The notes: a model not told the origin generated them from the sequence alone. A DNA stretch of 64,000 nucleotides from Bin80 sp965116685 (GCA_965116685.1 OZ220707.1:3410001-3474000); one strand, 5' to 3'. Shown: positions 17,731-27,233, counted from the first letter of the stretch. Made by a program: numbers and translations.

Positions 17731-19131
17731 CTAATCAATTTTCCGGGCCTTGATACTGCGGAAGTGAACCTCATCTCCATGATCCTGCAAAAGGATATGG
17801 CCTTGCTGCCAGTGCCCAAATCCCTCCCAAACAACATATTTACTTCTGGCTACCAGGGCATCAAAGACGGGGGTTCCACGCTCATACTCCAGAACTTTAC
17901 GATCATTGAGCCAATGCTCTACATATGCCCCCTTGAATTCGAATTGCGTCATTCGGCTTCCTGTGACGGTGTCATCTACTCGTGTCCCGGTCACGACAAT
18001 GCGGGCCCGATTCCATTGACCAGGTTTGTGAACCGTCTTTCCTTCGTGCGCAGGAATCAAGTCGTAGAGGGATCCCAGGGTTCGGTTACCGGCGGCTCCT
18101 TGCGTGGCATCAGGGTGGCGCTCATCATCAAGGAGCTGGTACTCCAGGCCGATGGCAGAGGCATCACTACCATATGATTCAGTGATATAGTATTTGATGC
18201 CGCTGTTTGCCCCTTCGGCAAGCTTAAAATCCAAGCTGAACTCGAAGGTGGAGTATTCATCAACGGTCACGATATCTCCTCCGTGAGTTGCCTCAGCACC
18301 CCCGGAGGCCTCAACCATCAGGATGCCGTCTTGAACTTTCCAGCCTTGCTCCGGGAAGGCTTCTTTGCCTGCCCCTCGCCAACCATCTGTGGTATTACCA
18401 TCAAATAACAGAGAAAATCCTTGTGCGATCTCCTGCTCACTGAGTGAATTAGGTACGAGGTTCACCACATAATTGTTTGTCCAGTCACGAGGGGTGACGT
18501 TTTCATCCATAATTCTAATATTTCGCCAGCGTACGTTACGCCCAGACAGCTCTGACCGGTCGACGCTATGTACCTGCAGCGCGATAAAGCCCGAAGCAGT
18601 CATGTCATCATAAAGTGCGGCACAGGGCACATCATTCACCCATGTTCGGATGGAGGGACCGATAGCTTCGATGTAGTAAAGGTTCCATCCCTGTGGATTA
18701 AAAGCTCCACGGCAGTCTTCATTTACCGAAAGAGGATATAACCAGCCTCTTCGGGCCTCGTCATAGATGCCTCCACTCCAGGCTCGGGGACTGGGATCAA
18801 TTTCTACCTGGTATCCATGAACCCGGCCGTTCAAATAGGCTTCCTTGGATTCGCTCCGAATTTGAATGCCGGAATTGATTTCAGGATCGACCCATACTTC
18901 GACACTGAGCACAAAATCGCCGTAGGATTGCTTGGTAGCTAGAAATGTGTTGGGAGTATTTTCAGAGGTCGTTCCAGTGACTTCGCCATTGGAGGCCGCA
19001 TAGGTCGCTTCGCCTCCGAGTTTTTCCCATCCAGAAAGATCATCTCCATCAACAAGTGAGGTCCATGTCTGTGCATGACCAGTTGATACGACACAAAAAG
19101 TGGCTAATGAGAGCGTAAGTATACGTAGCAT
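17731..19131 (-). CDS. Secreted protein with two DUF1080 (3-keto-disaccharide hydrolase-like) domains
   Basis: The start is set at the ATG of MLRILTLS, which begins a clean signal peptide (cleavage near GHAQ); the frame stays open 51 bp further upstream. The mature protein of ~445 residues contains two copies of the concanavalin-like DUF1080 fold. The first is about residues 22-210 (SLVDGDDLSGWEKLGG, GIQIRSESK, GYQVEIDP). The second is about 240-465 (LLFDGNTTDGWRGAG, SGIKYYITE, LEYQLLDDERHPDA, GHILLQDHGDEVHFRSIKAR). The family includes periplasmic 3-keto-glycoside hydrolases. Divergently transcribed from the NIF3-like gene. Confidence 0.88.
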   Translation of the reverse strand: MLRILTLSLATFCVVSTGHAQTWTSLVDGDDLSGWEKLGGEATYAASNGEVTGTTSENTPNTFLATKQSYGDFVLSVEVWVDPEINSGIQIRSESKEAYLNGRVHGYQVEIDPSPRAWSGGIYDEARRGWLYPLSVNEDCRGAFNPQGWNLYYIEAIGPSIRTWVNDVPCAALYDDMTASGFIALQVHSVDRSELSGRNVRWRNIRIMDENVTPRDWTNNYVVNLVPNSLSEQEIAQGFSLLFDGNTTDGWRGAGKEAFPEQGWKVQDGILMVEASGGAEATHGGDIVTVDEYSTFEFSLDFKLAEGANSGIKYYITESYGSDASAIGLEYQLLDDERHPDATQGAAGNRTLGSLYDLIPAHEGKTVHKPGQWNRARIVVTGTRVDDTVTGSRMTQFEFKGAYVEHWLNDRKVLEYERGTPVFDALVARSKYVVWEGFGHWQQGHILLQDHGDEVHFRSIKARKID

Positions 19132-19233
19132 GATAGAGAGGGTATGTGAGTTGTAGATATAAGATAGGGAATGGAGCGTCACAGGACGGATGTTTTTGTA
19201 TCTTTAGTCGCCGGTAACAAAAGAAAAATCAGT

Positions 19234-20088
19234 ATGATTACAAGGAGAGATTTTTTAGCTCAGTCAGGAGGGGGGATTATCATGGCAGGTCTTCCCAAAA
19301 AAGCGCCAACCATTCAGGATGCGATCAATTTGATCATGAATGAAATCCCGGGAGCACCGTGGGATTCAACCGTAGATACGATCAAATCAGGAGATCCATC
19401 CCAGCCGCTGCGCGGTGTTATCACTACGTTTCTTGCGACTCATCGAACGATTGATTATGCGGCGCAGCATGGTGTGAATCTAATCATCACGCATGAGCCT
19501 ACCTACTATAACCATCTGGATGAGACAGATTGGCTTGAGGGAAATCCGGTGTATCAAAAAAAGCGGAAGACCTTAGAAGACCATGGGATTGTAGTGTGGC
19601 GATTTCATGATTACTGGCATGCATACAAGCCGGACGGCATTGCTACGGGTGTCTTGAAATTGCTCGGTTGGGAGGCATACGCGGAGGCCGGTCAACCTCA
19701 ATTGTGCCAGATTCCCCCTATATCGCTGGCGGAACTATCCCAATTTATGAAAGCAAGGTTCGGTGCGAAGCGGATTCGTGTGATGGGGAATGCAGGGATG
19801 TCATGCAGCAGGGTAGGGCTACTGGTCGGAGCCGTAAGTGGAAGGCGACAGATTGAGATGCTTTCTGACGTGGATGTCCTTGTGGTTGGAGAGGTGCGGG
19901 AATGGGAAACGACGGAGTATATTCGTGATGCGAATTGGCAAGGGGATCAGGAGAAGGGGTTGATTGTGATTGGACATGCACTCAGCGAAGAACCGGGGAT
20001 GGCGTGGTTGGCTGAGTGGTTGAAACCAAGATTACCCAATACAATCGTGGTGCACCAGCCCAGTGGTGATCCGTTTTACTTCATTTAG
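19234..20088 (+). CDS. Tat-exported NIF3-like dinuclear metal protein
   Basis: The start is placed at the ATG of MITRRDFLAQSGGGIIMAG, a twin-arginine signal; an upstream in-frame ATG at 19171 would place 21 polar residues before it and is unlikely. The remaining ~265 residues follow the NIF3/DUF34 pattern with metal-ligand motifs: ATHRTIDYAAQ...LIITHEPTYYN in the first half and VGEVREWETTEYIRD...IVIGHALSEEPGM in the second. NIF3 proteins are usually cytoplasmic, so export is notable. The function of the family is only partly known. Confidence 0.75.
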   Translation: MITRRDFLAQSGGGIIMAGLPKKAPTIQDAINLIMNEIPGAPWDSTVDTIKSGDPSQPLRGVITTFLATHRTIDYAAQHGVNLIITHEPTYYNHLDETDWLEGNPVYQKKRKTLEDHGIVVWRFHDYWHAYKPDGIATGVLKLLGWEAYAEAGQPQLCQIPPISLAELSQFMKARFGAKRIRVMGNAGMSCSRVGLLVGAVSGRRQIEMLSDVDVLVVGEVREWETTEYIRDANWQGDQEKGLIVIGHALSEEPGMAWLAEWLKPRLPNTIVVHQPSGDPFYFI

Positions 20089-20177
20089 TCGGGGAGAATG
20101 TGAGGCATAATGATAAACTCGCGGTTACATCTGCTCAAAACTCGGTTTTCAATTTGTATTTTGAGGCCTAAACATTT

Positions 20178-21698
20178 TTGATTGGCCTCATGCTCGGTAT
20201 CATATCCAGTAGGTTGGGAGCCTTTGCCCCAGTTACATTCGTTCTTTTGACGTCTTGTACAGCCCCCGTTTCAACAGGGATTTTTGACGGACTCACTGAC
20301 GTTGGAAATCCTTCTCTGAAGGGAAGTCTGACTTATGACCGTAATACGGAGGTGTATACGGTCACTGGGGGAGGTGCGGATATTTATGGGACCAGTGACG
20401 AGTTCTTTTTCGCCTGGAAAGAGGTGACGGGAGACCTTGTCCTGAAAGCGGATGTGGAATTCACAGATACGACAGGCCACCAGTATCGCAAGGCGGGATG
20501 GATGGTGCGTGATAGCTTGGATGCAGACGCAGCTTATGTTGACGCTCTGATCCATGCTGATGGGTTGATTGCCTTGCAGTGGCGTTCGGAGCAGGGAGGA
20601 GAAACCTATGAAGTCACGACATCGGTTTCCGCTCCGGCGACACTCCGCCTTGAGCGTACAGCAAATCTGTTCACACTCTATCTGGACAGACCAGCACAGA
20701 GAACGGTCGTTGTAGCTAATATCACGGTAGAGTTACCGCAAACCGCGTATGCGGGCCTGGTGGTTTGTGCCCACGATTCCACTGCCGAGACAACTGCCCG
20801 TTTCGAGAATGTTCACCTGGAAGAGAACGAAGTGGTTGGCGAGCGAATTGTAGAAAGCACACTCGAAATTATTGACAGCCAGAGTGGTGAGCGCCAAATT
20901 GTTCGACAGGCAGAGGAGCATTTTGAAGCTCCCAACTGGTCACCGGATTCACTCACACTGCTGTACAATAGCGCAGGGCACCTCTATCATATGCCCTCAA
21001 CCGGTGGCGAGCCTCAAATGCTTGAGACTCAGTTTGCTGATCGGTGTAATAATGATCATGGGTACTCCCCCGACGGGACAGAAATTGCACTCAGCCACAA
21101 CACATCGGATCGGGGGTCTCTGATCTATATCATGCCATCTACGGGTGGATTGCCTCGACTGATCACTGAATTAGGGCCATCCTATTGGCACGGTTGGTCA
21201 CCAGATGGACAAAAGCTTGTTTATTGTGCACGAAGGAATGACAATTTCGATGTGTATGTGATTGGGCGGGATGGGGGTGAAGAAGTGCGGTTGACAGATG
21301 CCGAAGGCCTTGATGACGGGCCGGAATACTCCCCGGATGGTCAGACGATTTATTTCAACTCCGTTCGCACAGGACAGATGAAGATCTGGCGTATGGATCC
21401 AGATGGCGGCAATCAGACACAGGTGACCCCAGACGATGAATACGGAGACTGGTTTGCACATCCATCTCCAGATGGCAACTGGATCGTGTTTTTATCCTAC
21501 GATAAATCTGTAGAAGGGCATCCTCCGAATAAGGATGTGAAGATCCGAATCATGTCCACTGGCAGTACGCAGGCTCCAAGGATCATCGCACATCTGTTTG
21601 GTGGGCAGGGAACCATCAATGTCCCTTCATGGAGTCCGGATAGCCGCCATTTTGCCTTTGTCAGCTATCGCCTGGTTGGTCAGAGTAGTCTGGATTAG
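20178..21698 (+). CDS. Lipoprotein with DUF1349-like and TolB-type beta-propeller domains
   Basis: A 506-residue exported protein; the N-terminal hydrophobic segment ends in a lipobox-like LLTSCTAP. Residues ~35-215 resemble a concanavalin-like DUF1349 domain (YTVTGGGADIYGTSDEFFFAWKEVTGD, RKAGWMVRDSLDADAAYVDA). Residues ~230-500 carry PD40/WD40-like TolB repeats: APNWSPDSLTLLYNS, GYSPDGTEIALSH, HGWSPDGQKLVYCA, PEYSPDGQTIYFNS, AHPSPDGNWIVFLS and VPSWSPDSRHFAFVS, six blades. Its 3' end overlaps the convergent sulfatase gene by 38 bp. Likely an extracytoplasmic binding or sensing protein. Confidence 0.82.
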   Translation: MIGLMLGIISSRLGAFAPVTFVLLTSCTAPVSTGIFDGLTDVGNPSLKGSLTYDRNTEVYTVTGGGADIYGTSDEFFFAWKEVTGDLVLKADVEFTDTTGHQYRKAGWMVRDSLDADAAYVDALIHADGLIALQWRSEQGGETYEVTTSVSAPATLRLERTANLFTLYLDRPAQRTVVVANITVELPQTAYAGLVVCAHDSTAETTARFENVHLEENEVVGERIVESTLEIIDSQSGERQIVRQAEEHFEAPNWSPDSLTLLYNSAGHLYHMPSTGGEPQMLETQFADRCNNDHGYSPDGTEIALSHNTSDRGSLIYIMPSTGGLPRLITELGPSYWHGWSPDGQKLVYCARRNDNFDVYVIGRDGGEEVRLTDAEGLDDGPEYSPDGQTIYFNSVRTGQMKIWRMDPDGGNQTQVTPDDEYGDWFAHPSPDGNWIVFLSYDKSVEGHPPNKDVKIRIMSTGSTQAPRIIAHLFGGQGTINVPSWSPDSRHFAFVSYRLVGQSSLD

Positions 21699-23064
21699 GG
21701 CGGGGCATCTGCACATCCACTGCGCCTCGCCATGTTTCCAGCCGGCGCAACAGGTCCTGGGTTAAACCAGGTTCAAATTGACTGATGTCTATGGTTTCTT
21801 CCGGATCCGATTCGAGATCATAAAGCTCGGCGGCATCGTTCTCGAACCATTCAATGACCTTATATCTCCCATGACGCACCGCTCCTGAGGGGCGGTTGGC
21901 GGAGCCATGATAGTGGGGAAAGTGCCAGTACAGAGTCCTTTCGGGAGTTGGCGCAGTGAAGAGGTCCATGCCATCGACAACTGCAGGATTTTCAATCCCG
22001 GCCAATGCGGTAATGGTTGGGAGAAGGTCATCTGTTGTACTCGGCCGGTCCATGGTAGGGGGCAGATCCCGAAGCCCTCGGATAATCAAGGGAATACGGA
22101 GTCCGCCCTCATACAACCAGCCCTTGCCGGCGCGAAGTGGCAGATTGGAGGTCGGAGCCCACCTGCGGTCTTCGCTCAGTGTGGATAGGCCTCCATTATC
22201 AGAAGTGAAGACGACAAGGGTGTTTTTATGAAGTTCTGTTTCTTCCAATGCCTGCAGGATTCGTCCAACGCTTTCATCCACCGAGGCAATCATGGCTGCA
22301 TAGGTCGCATGGTCTTGCGTTGTGCGTGTTGCACCACCGAAGAGTTCCGGCTTAAAATCCGTCTGCATATCCGAAGTATGGAAGCGTTGGATATCCTGGG
22401 GTTTGGCTTGTATAGGTGTATGTACCCCGTAGTGAGACAGCACTAGGAGGAATGGGTATTCTCTGTCAGACGTGATCACATCTATGGCAAGGTCCGTGAG
22501 CCGGTCTGTCAAATAGGTGCTGTCTGGGTCCGTTTCAAGGTCGGGCACATTTGAAGCCGAGAAATTTGCATTGGTGTATGGTGCAAAGTAGGATCCGGGC
22601 TGTCCCGCATCATTGGATGCGAATACCGTTTCAAACCCCTGATATTCAGGTCCAAAGCCTTCGGTACCCAGGTGCCATTTGCCAATGTAGGCAGTGTTGT
22701 AGCCAGCTTCCTGGAAAATGTCTCCCATGGTCATCTCTTCCAGCGGAAGGGCATGTCGGTACTCGGCTTGGAGGAGCTGGCCGTTTGCCATCCCGCCAAT
22801 CCAGTTCGTGATCTGAAGTCGCGCCGGATGCTTACCGGTCATAATACTGGCACGTGTCGGAGAGCAAACCGGGCTGGAGGCATAAAATTGTGTAAAACGG
22901 GTCCCTTCTGCTGCTAATCGATCAATGTTCGGGGTCTGATAAAAAGTGCTTCCATATATGCCGGTATCCCTCCATCCCAGATCGTCAATCAGGATGACCA
23001 CCACATTGGGAGGGGCTGCTTCGCATGCAGTCAAAAAAAGGAGCAAAAGACAGAGTCGCTTCAA
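21661..23064 (-). CDS. Type I sulfatase, lipoprotein
   Basis: A 467-residue exported sulfatase. A lipobox (LTAC, Cys14) follows a short signal peptide. The active-site signature CSPTRAS puts the formylglycine precursor at Cys67, and the metal ligands VVVILIDDLGW (DD) at about residues 21-31 and SDNGGLS are present. It needs a formylglycine-generating enzyme or anSME, which is not in this window. Its ATG overlaps the stop of the upstream PhoD gene (ATGA, 4 bp), so the two are translationally coupled. The substrate (a sulfated glycan, perhaps) is not determined by the sequence. Confidence 0.92.
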   Translation of the reverse strand: MKRLCLLLLFLTACEAAPPNVVVILIDDLGWRDTGIYGSTFYQTPNIDRLAAEGTRFTQFYASSPVCSPTRASIMTGKHPARLQITNWIGGMANGQLLQAEYRHALPLEEMTMGDIFQEAGYNTAYIGKWHLGTEGFGPEYQGFETVFASNDAGQPGSYFAPYTNANFSASNVPDLETDPDSTYLTDRLTDLAIDVITSDREYPFLLVLSHYGVHTPIQAKPQDIQRFHTSDMQTDFKPELFGGATRTTQDHATYAAMIASVDESVGRILQALEETELHKNTLVVFTSDNGGLSTLSEDRRWAPTSNLPLRAGKGWLYEGGLRIPLIIRGLRDLPPTMDRPSTTDDLLPTITALAGIENPAVVDGMDLFTAPTPERTLYWHFPHYHGSANRPSGAVRHGRYKVIEWFENDAAELYDLESDPEETIDISQFEPGLTQDLLRRLETWRGAVDVQMPRPNPDYSDQPGDS

Positions 23065-25742
23065 AACGTGACGAGTAATGTTTCGGGGGTTTCGGTTTCA
23101 AGTGTCGTTGCCCGGATTCCAGTCAGGGTTGTTTGGTGCGCAGCCTGATCGCCAAGAATAATAGTATAGGAACTGTTCACATCAAAGACCTTTGCTTGAA
23201 ACGGCAGGGTTGCGAGGCGAATGGTATAGACAGTATCCATGCTGCTTTCATCAACCAATGTCAGTATGGGTTCTGCGAGCCCCCTTACATCAATAGGTGG
23301 TAAATATCCGGCTGCTTCTCGACCATAATTGCTTTCCTGTGTGACCGTAACTGGCCAGCCGGGATACTGATAGGCATCCTCATCGGATGGGTGAATCCAG
23401 CGAGGCCATGCTTCGGCGGTGATCGTGCGAGAGTCACGGTTGAATCGGATAATTCCATAGCCAGGGACTCGGTCGTAGAGTGCCTCTGGAGTACGTCCGC
23501 TTCGGACCGGATTGGCCACCGCGTGTACGGTCATGCGATTTCCGAAGCCGTCAAGGTGCTCACCCGTATAGGGAGGAGCATCCGGTTTGCGATTGGCTCC
23601 AGGATTCGGCGGGAACCAGCGTCGGGGCCATACATTTGCAATCGCCGGAGAGATAAAGGCATTCGGGCCGTCTCCAAACTCATCAATCCCGTACTGCACA
23701 AAACTGCCGAGGTGCTGGTCCCCTGCTACGTGAAAGGCGAATCCCTTGCGGATTGTCTTCAGGGCACGATTGCGCCCGCTTTGCGGCCACCCGTTTGAAT
23801 CCATGTCTGTCCCCATGTGGTCATCACGAATGTATTCTCCGGGTTCGGCATATCGCATTTGTGGAACGACACGGTCATCAAAAGATCCGCTGGGAAGCGT
23901 GGCAAGATTACTGAAGAGTGTTTGGGAGAGCATAACTTTCATCCAGACATCATCAGGATATTTATGCGACCATTGGTTCAGGAATTTAAGTTGCCGAGGT
24001 CCCAGGAGGTGTGCTTCGGTAACTGTAGTTGCATCATAGTCACGGTTCTCTGGCCAGCCATTGCGTACCTGGGCTTCTGGAAGAACAAGTCGGGGAGCGG
24101 ATTTCCACATCCGATCTGCAACAATTGCAAAGCTGAGATCACCATAAGTCATATCCGTGTAATACACACTGATATCCTGCTCAATTGGGGTTGGATCAAA
24201 GGGGTCGGGTAAGTGGGCCACCTGTGTATTATGGACCGCGTTCACAAAGCGGGCATCCATAATGTAGCCACCATTATCGGACTGGGGCCGCCAAGGCCCC
24301 TCGGCTTTCTTGCCACCATGGCCCCATATATTCCCGTGGTATACATCGTGATCATCCGGGATGGTAACGGTTGGGCGGTCTCGCATTAAGTCTCTGAATG
24401 ACCAGATAAATCGGTACCAGTGGTAGTGGTAGTCCAGGATTGCCTTATCCAGAGGGGCACGGATGATCCCCGCGAGGCCGCCTTCATAAATCTGATCTCC
24501 GGCAAAGAAGAGCAAATCAGGATCGTGTGCTGCAACAGAAGCGGTGAGTTCGTTGTGCGGATACCAGATCGTACTGTGGTTCCATACCAGATCACGAGCT
24601 TTGGAAATATGCTGACAGTTCAGTGAGGCTAGAACGAACTCCTGGTCCTCAATTTTTGGTGCACGTATCGTACCGGTATAGTATGCAGTTTCAGTCCCGT
24701 TTGCGGTTCGCAAATCGTAGGTCAATCGGTAAGGGATATCTGTGCTTGTATGGAAGTTGTCTACGCGGAGTGTAGAGGTGTAGCTATCTGGAACGATGGT
24801 CGCTGTTGCAGAAGGGGTCCATGTCTCATTGAGCATCAGGTCCAGCCCGACTGTACGGGTATCCGTTTCTGCGAGAGGCGGCATTTGTGCGGTCATCTTT
24901 AGCGTTCCTTTGCTCACCGTATACTGGGATGCCAGGATTGGGCCGAATGTCCGATCCTCATCATACACGAATTTTGGACCTCCGATCATCCAGTCATCGA
25001 ACCAGTAGCCCTGACCTTCCATGAGAGGGCTGTTGTGGCTTACGAGTGCGACATTTCCGACAAAATAATGATTCGGCAATCCGGTATATCGGGCTTCAGA
25101 TAACTGCTCATTGGTTTCTGGATCCGAGGCGGTAACCAGGAGATCAAACGTATCTCCGGATGGTTGGGCCTGGACGCTCAGTTCAACGGAACTCCCGGCG
25201 GGAACGTTACCCGTAGACTGTTCAGCCTCAATGAGTGGCCATGCTTCAATGGAAATATCGGCTCGCGGGCCTTTGGGGGCATCGGCACTGGTATTCGAGC
25301 GGGCAATGATCTCCCCCTGACCGTCGATCCCCACAATTAACCCTCCATCCTCACCGGGCCAGTGATGAACCAGGCTTGAGATTCGCCAGTCTACATCCGG
25401 ACCTCCGGCACCAAGTAGAAAACCAGACCATGTATTTGCATGGATGCTGTCCGAGGGATTTAGCGCACCGGTTCGCACCGACATTCTGAACTCGCCTGCC
25501 CGTTCTCCCAAATAATGAGTGAGAAGGTGCAGCGTTCGCATCGGTTTGGCACTCCTTCCCTCAATACATTCAATCCGGCCGTTAGCATAGCGCCAATCCA
25601 TCAGGCGGTTGGCATAAAAGTCCGATCCAATCCAGGCGCGCTCGATGTCGTTTGGCAGAGAGCCCGTCACATTCATGGATGGTGAAGTGCAATTGGATAC
25701 AAGAAATCCGGCAATAAGAATGGCTATCGTAGATCGAAGCAT
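23061..25742 (-). CDS. PhoD-like metallophosphatase lipoprotein with N-terminal extension
   Basis: The start is set at MLRSTIAI, which opens a lipoprotein signal (LVSNC); a frame extending 60 bp further upstream lacks one. About 893 residues: an N-terminal ~340-residue beta-rich part (HHWPGEDGGLIVGIDGQGE), then a PhoD-type catalytic domain with FVLASLNCQH, LLFFAGDQIYEGG, VTIPDDHDVYHGNIWGHGG and FHVAGDQHLGSF as the metal-binding blocks. PhoD enzymes are calcium/iron phosphodiesterase-phosphomonoesterases. Longer than the usual ~500-580 residues because of the N-terminal part. Coupled to the sulfatase downstream. Confidence 0.9.
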   Translation of the reverse strand: MLRSTIAILIAGFLVSNCTSPSMNVTGSLPNDIERAWIGSDFYANRLMDWRYANGRIECIEGRSAKPMRTLHLLTHYLGERAGEFRMSVRTGALNPSDSIHANTWSGFLLGAGGPDVDWRISSLVHHWPGEDGGLIVGIDGQGEIIARSNTSADAPKGPRADISIEAWPLIEAEQSTGNVPAGSSVELSVQAQPSGDTFDLLVTASDPETNEQLSEARYTGLPNHYFVGNVALVSHNSPLMEGQGYWFDDWMIGGPKFVYDEDRTFGPILASQYTVSKGTLKMTAQMPPLAETDTRTVGLDLMLNETWTPSATATIVPDSYTSTLRVDNFHTSTDIPYRLTYDLRTANGTETAYYTGTIRAPKIEDQEFVLASLNCQHISKARDLVWNHSTIWYPHNELTASVAAHDPDLLFFAGDQIYEGGLAGIIRAPLDKAILDYHYHWYRFIWSFRDLMRDRPTVTIPDDHDVYHGNIWGHGGKKAEGPWRPQSDNGGYIMDARFVNAVHNTQVAHLPDPFDPTPIEQDISVYYTDMTYGDLSFAIVADRMWKSAPRLVLPEAQVRNGWPENRDYDATTVTEAHLLGPRQLKFLNQWSHKYPDDVWMKVMLSQTLFSNLATLPSGSFDDRVVPQMRYAEPGEYIRDDHMGTDMDSNGWPQSGRNRALKTIRKGFAFHVAGDQHLGSFVQYGIDEFGDGPNAFISPAIANVWPRRWFPPNPGANRKPDAPPYTGEHLDGFGNRMTVHAVANPVRSGRTPEALYDRVPGYGIIRFNRDSRTITAEAWPRWIHPSDEDAYQYPGWPVTVTQESNYGREAAGYLPPIDVRGLAEPILTLVDESSMDTVYTIRLATLPFQAKVFDVNSSYTIILGDQAAHQTTLTGIRATTLETETPETLLVTF

Positions 25743-25856
25743 ATTGGAAGAAATCAATTGTGCGCTCAGATGGAGGTACAGGTACTTGGTTAACCACTGC
25801 AATTATGGTGTCGGGGAAGACTAAAATAGTGCCATGAACGTCTGTTCGATATGATC

Positions 25857-26030
25857 TTATCAAAGCAGATCGGCGAGAGCATTAATCAGGAGGTGGGGCG
25901 ACCGGGGATGCCACATTGTTGCATCTTTGTACTGGTGATCTCGAAACAGGGGCTAAACTGCGACTCTGATCGGTTGCGGGAATTGGCGAATGAGCCCAAG
26001 AAGACTCTCCCCTTTTATGTAGATGTTTGA
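25857..26030 (+). pseudogene. Remnant of an ISNCY-type transposase
   Basis: A plus-strand frame reads QEVGRPGMPHCCIFVLVISK, then QGLNCDSDRLRELANEPKK. It lines up with the block RGRPGMDLWRIVVLAG...HCDYDRLAVLANGLK in the intact transposase at 29288-30775, so it is a decayed piece of a related element. Start and end are lost. It overlaps the 3' end of the minus-strand SLATT-like gene by 16 bp. Confidence 0.55.
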
Positions 26031-26614
26031 AACTCATTCTTAGAGGAAAGCTTCTGTGCTTGATATTCCTCTAATCGTTGCCATTTTTGCGGAGGCCAGT
26101 CAATCCACTGGCGGAGGACTTTCCGTAAAACACCAATATGATAAAGATCTTCTGTATTCCCGATAGCTTGACAAAGCTCATTATGTATTACGACATTAAG
26201 GACATGCAAATCAGGGGGCTCTGCTGTTTCAATTTCTTGGCGATGTACCTGAAATAACGAAGCTGTTGAATCATCGGTTCGATCAGATGCCACCATTTTT
26301 ATATCTAACTGATTGAACTGGTGAGCTAACAGCTTGTGTGTCGTAGCCATTGCCGACGTATTGTTTACAATCTCAAATACAGAAAGCACAATTACAAGTA
26401 CTGGTGCGAGAAGTCCGTACCATCTCGAAATCTGTTCTGGCCATTCAATGATAGCAATACCTGAACAGGCAGTTAACACAATAATAGCAAATGATGTTAT
26501 CCGAACAAGGAGTTCATAGTGCTTTTGGCGTGCAATATGGTATCGATATGACTTCTGAACACCAAATTGAACATCCCCAAATTTTGTGCCTATCCTGCTA
26601 TTGAGTAATGTCAT
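26015..26614 (-). CDS. SLATT-like two-transmembrane protein
   Basis: A 199-residue membrane protein with two adjacent helices, about residues 37-57 (LVRITSFAIIVLTACSGIAI) and 66-84 (YGLLAPVLVIVLSVFEIV). The topology and flanking pattern fit the SLATT class: a basic, aromatic N-terminal helix (KSYRYHIARQKHYELL), then NNTSAMATTHKLLAHQFNQLDIK after TM2. SLATT domains are predicted membrane-disrupting effectors linked to nucleotide-sensing conflict systems. No nucleotidyltransferase is adjacent. Instead the gene is coupled (ATGA overlap) to a 56-residue basic protein. The family call rests on pattern only; the effector role is inference. Confidence 0.6.
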   Translation of the reverse strand: MTLLNSRIGTKFGDVQFGVQKSYRYHIARQKHYELLVRITSFAIIVLTACSGIAIIEWPEQISRWYGLLAPVLVIVLSVFEIVNNTSAMATTHKLLAHQFNQLDIKMVASDRTDDSTASLFQVHRQEIETAEPPDLHVLNVVIHNELCQAIGNTEDLYHIGVLRKVLRQWIDWPPQKWQRLEEYQAQKLSSKNEFQTST

Positions 26615-26781
26615 TTCCGTGTTTTCTTTGGTGGGGGTACTTGATCAACGATACTGATCGTATCAGAGTTCCTGGTACCAGCAGGATTAACGGATCCTCG
26701 CTTAATCACCCTGCCCTTCTTCGTATATTCAGTATCCTTTGGCTTGTGATGCTTATTCTGTGTTTTGTCCTTCTTTATCAT
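26611..26781 (-). CDS. Small basic protein (56 aa) coupled to SLATT-like gene
   Basis: Begins MIKKDKTQNKHHKPKDTEYT and ends SIVDQVPPPKKTRK, with its stop in an ATGA overlap with the SLATT-like start at 26614. A strong ribosome binding site (GGAGGAG) lies about 12 bases before the ATG, while the SLATT-like gene has no obvious site of its own, which supports coupling. Very basic (many Lys/Arg/His), no membrane segment. No family is recognised. It might be an RNA/DNA-binding or regulatory partner, but nothing in the sequence says which. Confidence 0.6.
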   Translation of the reverse strand: MIKKDKTQNKHHKPKDTEYTKKGRVIKRGSVNPAGTRNSDTISIVDQVPPPKKTRK

Positions 26782-27107
26782 GAATTTGCTTTTGCTCCTC
26801 CAAGCAACAAGACAAGAAATGATGATTTGAATTCCTCTTCAAAGAAACAGCATTGTAGAGTCACGAAACGCTTCTTCGAAACAGATCATGATGGCAATGT
26901 ACACAACGAAATTTTGCATTGAAGCGAAAAATAATTGAGTCAAGCTGGAGGATTTGGCCCAGAGTATCTACAAAAAAATAAATGTGGGACATTCTGAAGA
27001 GACCTCACGTTAAAGATGGGGCAAGTCAAGTTATATTTTTCGATGTAAATTCACAAAAAGCATAGCACTATGTGAGCTATATCTGGTTATGGAGAATCCT
27101 ACTATAC

Positions 27108-27178
27108 CAGCCGTGTGAGTTGAGAGGCTCATGTACGGTTCTGTGAGAGCCGGGGGGAATTACCTTCGGCTACATGAC
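27108..27178 (+). ncRNA. Group II intron 3' remnant (domains V-VI)
   Basis: CAGCCGTGTGAGTTGAGAGG continues to CTCATGTACGGTTCT, which folds as a domain V hairpin with the AGC triad and a GAGA loop. It is followed by a domain VI-like hairpin (GTGAGAGCCGGGGGG...) ending CTACATGAC, close to the usual CTACTCGAC intron end. No upstream intron domains or reverse transcriptase are seen, so only the 3' tip survives. It lies 56 bp before the AlbA gene start. Confidence 0.7.
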
Positions 27179-27233
27179 AGTCTAGAAAATAAATAATCTG
27201 ACCAAGTCGCCAATTGCGGAGTAGTCAACTTAA

